NCBI GenBank assembly: GCA_965229115.1
Contig: CBDDIR010000003.1
Coordinates: forward strand, 2,728,001-2,792,000
Direction of reading: 5' to 3'
DNA: 64,000 nt
Origin: UBA7672 sp965229115
Lineage (GTDB): Bacteria > Pseudomonadota > Alphaproteobacteria > Caulobacterales > Hyphomonadaceae
The position numbers and the translations under genes were made by a program. The notes under the pieces were generated by a model. It did not search any database, was not told the origin of the DNA, and saw only the letters and a list, made by a program, of their open reading frames with translations. Positions within the stretch are counted from its first letter, which is position 1; each line of letters starts with the position of its first letter. Shown one piece after another: positions 61,652 to 64,000 of the stretch.

Positions 61652-61677
61652 GCCGAAAAGCGCTCTATGTATGAAGT

Positions 61678-61709
61678 GAAGCGGCTGGGGGAAACTCAGC
61701 CGCTTTTTC
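61678..61709 (+). terminator. Rho-independent terminator after the SDR gene
   Basis: AAGCGGCTG / CAGCCGCTTTTTC hairpin with T-tract. Confidence 0.88.
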
Positions 61710-61768
61710 ATTGTTACAAAGCCAAGGCGGTTCCCGCGAACTGCCAATTTTTCGCCTGTGTGATTCTC

Positions 61769-61794
61769 GGAACCCGCAGCGGCCGAGCGTCGTT
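61769..61794 (+). promoter_or_regulatory. EcfG-type (general stress response) promoter
   Basis: GGAAC, a 17-base spacer and CGTT, 38 bases before the start of the downstream gene. Both boxes match the alphaproteobacterial EcfG consensus exactly. Confidence 0.72.
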
Positions 61795-61831
61795 TTGAGT
61801 TGACCATTCAGAGCGAGAAAGGCCCAGAGCC

Positions 61832-62260
61832 ATGAACACGCATGTTGAAGACCTGATCGCATATCCGCAGCGCCACTTTGGTCGCCCGGAAGAAGTGCTC
61901 AACGAACCCACGCTCAGCGTGGACGACAAACGTCGTATTCTCGAGAGCTGGAAGCTCGACGCGCAGCGTCTGGCCGAAAGCACCGCCGAGAACATGTCGG
62001 GCGGTGAAGAAACCGACCTGCGCGATGTGTCGAAAGTGTTGATCCAGCTGAAATCGCTGGAAGGCATGCCGGTTGCCCGCCAGCCCAAACAAGGGTCGGA
62101 CGTTGGCGCTGGCATGGCGACGGGCGCTCTTGTCGGCGCCGGTACTGGCCTTGTGATTTCGGCTGTGACTGTACCGTCGATTGCGCTTGTCGCGCAGGTG
62201 GCGGTGGTCGGCCTGATCATTGGCGGCGTGGTTGGCGCTGTCCGGAAATCCACGCGCTAG
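61832..62260 (+). CDS. Hypothetical stress-associated membrane-anchored protein
   Basis: A 142-residue protein. The first ~80 residues are soluble and charged (LIAYPQRHFGRPEEVLNEP, DDKRRILESWKLDAQRLAES). A glycine-rich hydrophobic C-terminal part (VGAGMATGALVGAGTGLVI and AVVGLIIGGVVGAV) forms two membrane helices of the glycine-zipper kind. The N-terminal part resembles short proteins encoded in EcfG regulons of other alphaproteobacteria, without assigned function. An exact EcfG-type promoter precedes it. Confidence 0.65.
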   Translation: MNTHVEDLIAYPQRHFGRPEEVLNEPTLSVDDKRRILESWKLDAQRLAESTAENMSGGEETDLRDVSKVLIQLKSLEGMPVARQPKQGSDVGAGMATGALVGAGTGLVISAVTVPSIALVAQVAVVGLIIGGVVGAVRKSTR

Positions 62261-62280
62261 ATCCAACGCAGTTCACCACG

Positions 62281-62305
62281 GGAACTGGGTTCCACGAGGG
62301 ACGTT
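62281..62305 (+). promoter_or_regulatory. EcfG-type (general stress response) promoter
   Basis: GGAAC, a 16-base spacer and CGTT, 29 bases before the glycine-zipper gene. Exact consensus match. Confidence 0.75.
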
Positions 62306-62333
62306 GCGTTTCTGCAAGTTCAAGGAGTTGAAT

Positions 62334-62708
62334 ATGAAGCTGCTTATCATCACCGCAGCCTTGGCGACCGGCCTCGCGGCCACCGCCTGTACGTCTTCCG
62401 GCGCGACCGAGCGCGGCGCAGCTGGCGGTGCCCTTCTGGGTGCTGCGGCTGGCGCGATCATCGGCAACAACACCGGCTCAGGTAATGCCGGCCAGGGCGC
62501 CGCCATCGGCGCTGCAACCGGAGCCATCGCTGGCGGTGTTGCCGGCGCGGCTTCGGACCGTAACCGTGACAGCGACCGGGGTGGCTACAGCCAGAACCGG
62601 GGCCCGAATGGCGAGGCTCTCGTGTACGACAACCGGGCCGACCGCTATTATTACGTAGATAGCCGCAGCGGCCGCACATACTGGGCCAATGGCGAGTACC
62701 GCGGTTAA
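62334..62708 (+). CDS. Glycine-zipper lipoprotein (OsmB/YMGG-like)
   Basis: A 124-residue lipoprotein. A signal ending LAATAC is followed by a glycine-zipper region (GAAGGALLGAAAGAIIGNNT and GAAIGAATGAIAGGVAGAA) that inserts in membranes, then a basic linker and a C-terminal motif (EALVYDNRADRYYYVDSRSG...YWANGEYRG). It resembles the stress-induced outer-membrane lipoproteins OsmB and SlyB in layout. AAGGAG precedes the start. The gene has its own EcfG-type promoter and a terminator. Confidence 0.78.
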   Translation: MKLLIITAALATGLAATACTSSGATERGAAGGALLGAAAGAIIGNNTGSGNAGQGAAIGAATGAIAGGVAGAASDRNRDSDRGGYSQNRGPNGEALVYDNRADRYYYVDSRSGRTYWANGEYRG

Positions 62709-62726
62709 GCCCTGAATTGCTTAGGT

Positions 62727-62767
62727 TTGCGGGAGCGCTGCAACAGCGGCGCTCCCGCTGCATTTTT
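62727..62767 (+). terminator. Rho-independent terminator after the glycine-zipper lipoprotein gene
   Basis: GCGGGAGCGC / GCGCTCCCGC perfect hairpin followed by TGCATTTTT. Confidence 0.87.
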
Positions 62768-62771
62768 GCCG

Positions 62772-62796
62772 GGAACAACCTTCCGTCTGAGTCATT
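62772..62796 (+). promoter_or_regulatory. Probable EcfG-type promoter (one mismatch)
   Basis: GGAAC, a 16-base spacer and CATT in place of CGTT, 30 bases before the 48-residue membrane protein gene. Confidence 0.5.
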
Positions 62797-62826
62797 TACT
62801 CGGTCGGTGAACGGACAAACTATCCT

Positions 62827-62973
62827 ATGACAGAAGTCCAGGAAAAAGAGCTCGTCGAGCAGATCGAGCGCGAGGTCACGCACCGTGGCGGTCTGATCGC
62901 GCTGGTGGTCTGCCTGTCGGTAGCGGGCGGCCTGCTGATCGCGGGCCTGATGGCGTTTTTCCCCGCCAATTAG
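62827..62973 (+). CDS. 48-residue single-helix membrane protein
   Basis: A very short gene. The first 20 residues are charged (TEVQEKELVEQIEREVTHR) and the next 25 form one membrane helix (GLIALVVCLSVAGGLLIAGL); it ends MAFFPAN. It lies in a row of stress-type genes and has an EcfG-like promoter directly upstream. No strong ribosome-binding site is seen before the ATG (CTATCCT). The family is unknown, but the charged-plus-helix layout is typical of real small proteins. Confidence 0.55.
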   Translation: MTEVQEKELVEQIEREVTHRGGLIALVVCLSVAGGLLIAGLMAFFPAN

Positions 62974-62983
62974 TTCCGTAAGC

Positions 62984-63008
62984 GGAACCCTGCCACTGAC
63001 GCAGCGTT
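62984..63008 (+). promoter_or_regulatory. EcfG-type (general stress response) promoter
   Basis: GGAAC, a 16-base spacer and CGTT, 42 bases before the lipid-kinase gene. Exact consensus match. Confidence 0.7.
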
Positions 63009-63049
63009 GATGCCGCGGGCCTGCATTATGCCCGGGGACACATTTCAAA

Positions 63050-63910
63050 ATGAAGACGATTGCGCTGTACAATCCGAATTCCGGATCGGTTTCGGCTGAC
63101 GGAGGCGAACGCCTCAAGGCTGCACTTGAAAGCAATGGCGTGCGCGGCGCGGAGATCGTCGCGACGGATGCGCATGACTGCATCGGCCAGATGAAGAAGC
63201 TGGCCGAGAAGCAGCCTGACCTGTTCGTGGTATGGGGCGGCGACGGCACGCTGAAGGGCGCGCTGGAAACGGTGGGCCAGGTGACGCCGAACCTGTTGCT
63301 CCTGCCCGGCGGCACGATGAACCTGCTGCCTAAGGCGATCCACGGCGAGAAGACCTGGGACCAGACGATTGCGGACGTCATCCGCTCGCCGAAACGAATG
63401 AAGCTTCAGGCTGGCAAGGCGAATGAGGAGCTGTTCTTCTGCGCAATGCTGGCCGGCGCCCCTGCCCGGTTTGCCGAGGCGCGTGAAAGCCTGCGTCGTG
63501 GCGATCTGGTGAAGGCTGCTACCGAAACGGCAGCTGCGATCGACGTCTTGAACAGCCTGAGCCTCGACGCGACGCATGGCGGTGGGTACGGTTCGGAGGG
63601 TGGGCGTCTTCCGACGACCAGCATCATTGGCGCTGTTGTCGGCGCACTGACCAAGGAGGGGAAAGGCATGGAAGTCGCCGCCCTTGCCTCGCCGACCACC
63701 GGCGGCGCACTGAACGTCGTATGGTCTTCGTTCTTCACCGACTGGCGGACTGCGCCTGGCGTGACAGTTGTGGCGGCGAACGCGATGGAGATCGTCAACA
63801 CCGATGGCGGAGACATTCCGGTGATCGCCGATGGCGAGCACATTGATGCGGGCCCGAAGGTCGTCGTGTCGTTCGTGGAGGAAGCTGCGCAATGCCTGAC
63901 AGCGGGCTGA
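63050..63910 (+). CDS. Diacylglycerol-kinase-family lipid kinase
   Basis: A 286-residue cytoplasmic enzyme with the DAGK catalytic pattern: YNPNSGS at the N-terminus (ATP lobe), VVWGGDGTLKGA (~residue 62) and LLPGGTMNLLPKAI (~residue 84), and a C-terminal IPVIADGEHIDAGP block of the second lobe. It phosphorylates a diacylglycerol, sphingoid or similar lipid. It follows an exact EcfG-type promoter and overlaps the start of a metallophosphoesterase gene by 19 bases. Confidence 0.87.
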   Translation: MKTIALYNPNSGSVSADGGERLKAALESNGVRGAEIVATDAHDCIGQMKKLAEKQPDLFVVWGGDGTLKGALETVGQVTPNLLLLPGGTMNLLPKAIHGEKTWDQTIADVIRSPKRMKLQAGKANEELFFCAMLAGAPARFAEARESLRRGDLVKAATETAAAIDVLNSLSLDATHGGGYGSEGGRLPTTSIIGAVVGALTKEGKGMEVAALASPTTGGALNVVWSSFFTDWRTAPGVTVVAANAMEIVNTDGGDIPVIADGEHIDAGPKVVVSFVEEAAQCLTAG

Positions 63911-64000
63911 CACCCAAACCTGTTCGCCTGGTTCATCTGTCGGACATTCACTTCGGCGCCGAGGACCATGAAGCGCTTGCGGCGGTGGAGCAGTTCATCT
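63892..64000 (+). CDS. Metallophosphoesterase, N-terminal part, cut by the window edge
   Basis: The first 36 residues read VRLVHLSDIHFGAEDHEAL after a short tail. The DIH motif with its preceding His-Leu-Ser provides the first metal ligands of the calcineurin-like phosphoesterase fold. The ATG overlaps the end of the lipid-kinase gene, so the two are probably co-translated and share the EcfG-type promoter. The rest lies outside the window. Confidence 0.8.
   Translation, partial: MPDSGLTPKPVRLVHLSDIHFGAEDHEALAAVEQFI

Overview
The window is high-GC, densely coded and free of rRNA or tRNA genes. It looks like chromosomal DNA of an alphaproteobacterium, most likely of the Hyphomonadaceae/Caulobacterales type. 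The clues are paired TonB-dependent receptors, several acyl-CoA dehydrogenase and crotonase genes, a run of EcfG-type promoters (GGAAC-N16/17-CGTT), a heat-shock-type promoter before clpB, and many composite palindromic repeats between genes. The taxonomic call is an inference.

Layout. 0-3.3 kb: end of a CE15-like esterase gene, soluble transhydrogenase sthA, and an fbp-DoxX pair. 3.3-4.4 kb: a non-coding island with palindromes and a structured element (core A). 4.4-9.1 kb: lipoprotein hydrolases, a desaturase and a TPR protein. 9.2-14.2 kb: uvrC with a palindrome inserted in frame, then a TIR / RNase E-like / L7/L12-CTD fusion, a lipoprotein and a secreted DUF4157-like protein. 14.3-18.5 kb: an amidohydrolase and an acyl-CoA dehydrogenase / macro-like / crotonase operon. 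18.6-23 kb: TetR-regulated EmrAB-type efflux and a Crp-type regulator. 23.5-32 kb: clpB and two divergent TonB receptors. 32.3-40.5 kb: hydroxyacyl-CoA dehydrogenase, SDR, sirtuin, crotonase, and two members of one uncharacterised secreted family. 40.8-45.9 kb: an IorAB-like molybdenum hydroxylase and a redoxin / cytochrome c / copper monooxygenase-like protein. 45.9-47.3 kb: a second non-coding island with core B, an inverted copy of core A. 47.3-53.5 kb: HAD dehalogenase, aldolase, GGDEF-EAL protein and a GT2. 53.6-61.7 kb: acyl-CoA and aldehyde metabolism. 61.8-64 kb: four consecutive genes, each with an EcfG-type promoter, then a truncated metallophosphoesterase gene.

The main points of interest are two. 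The first is the TIR fusion protein, whose parts suggest a TIR effector tied to translation factors or RNA. The second is the pair of inverted ~600-bp elements, whose hairpins keep pairing while their sequence changes. The uvrC insertion and the compact EcfG regulon are also worth checking. Everything here is read by eye; no searches or folding calculations were run.
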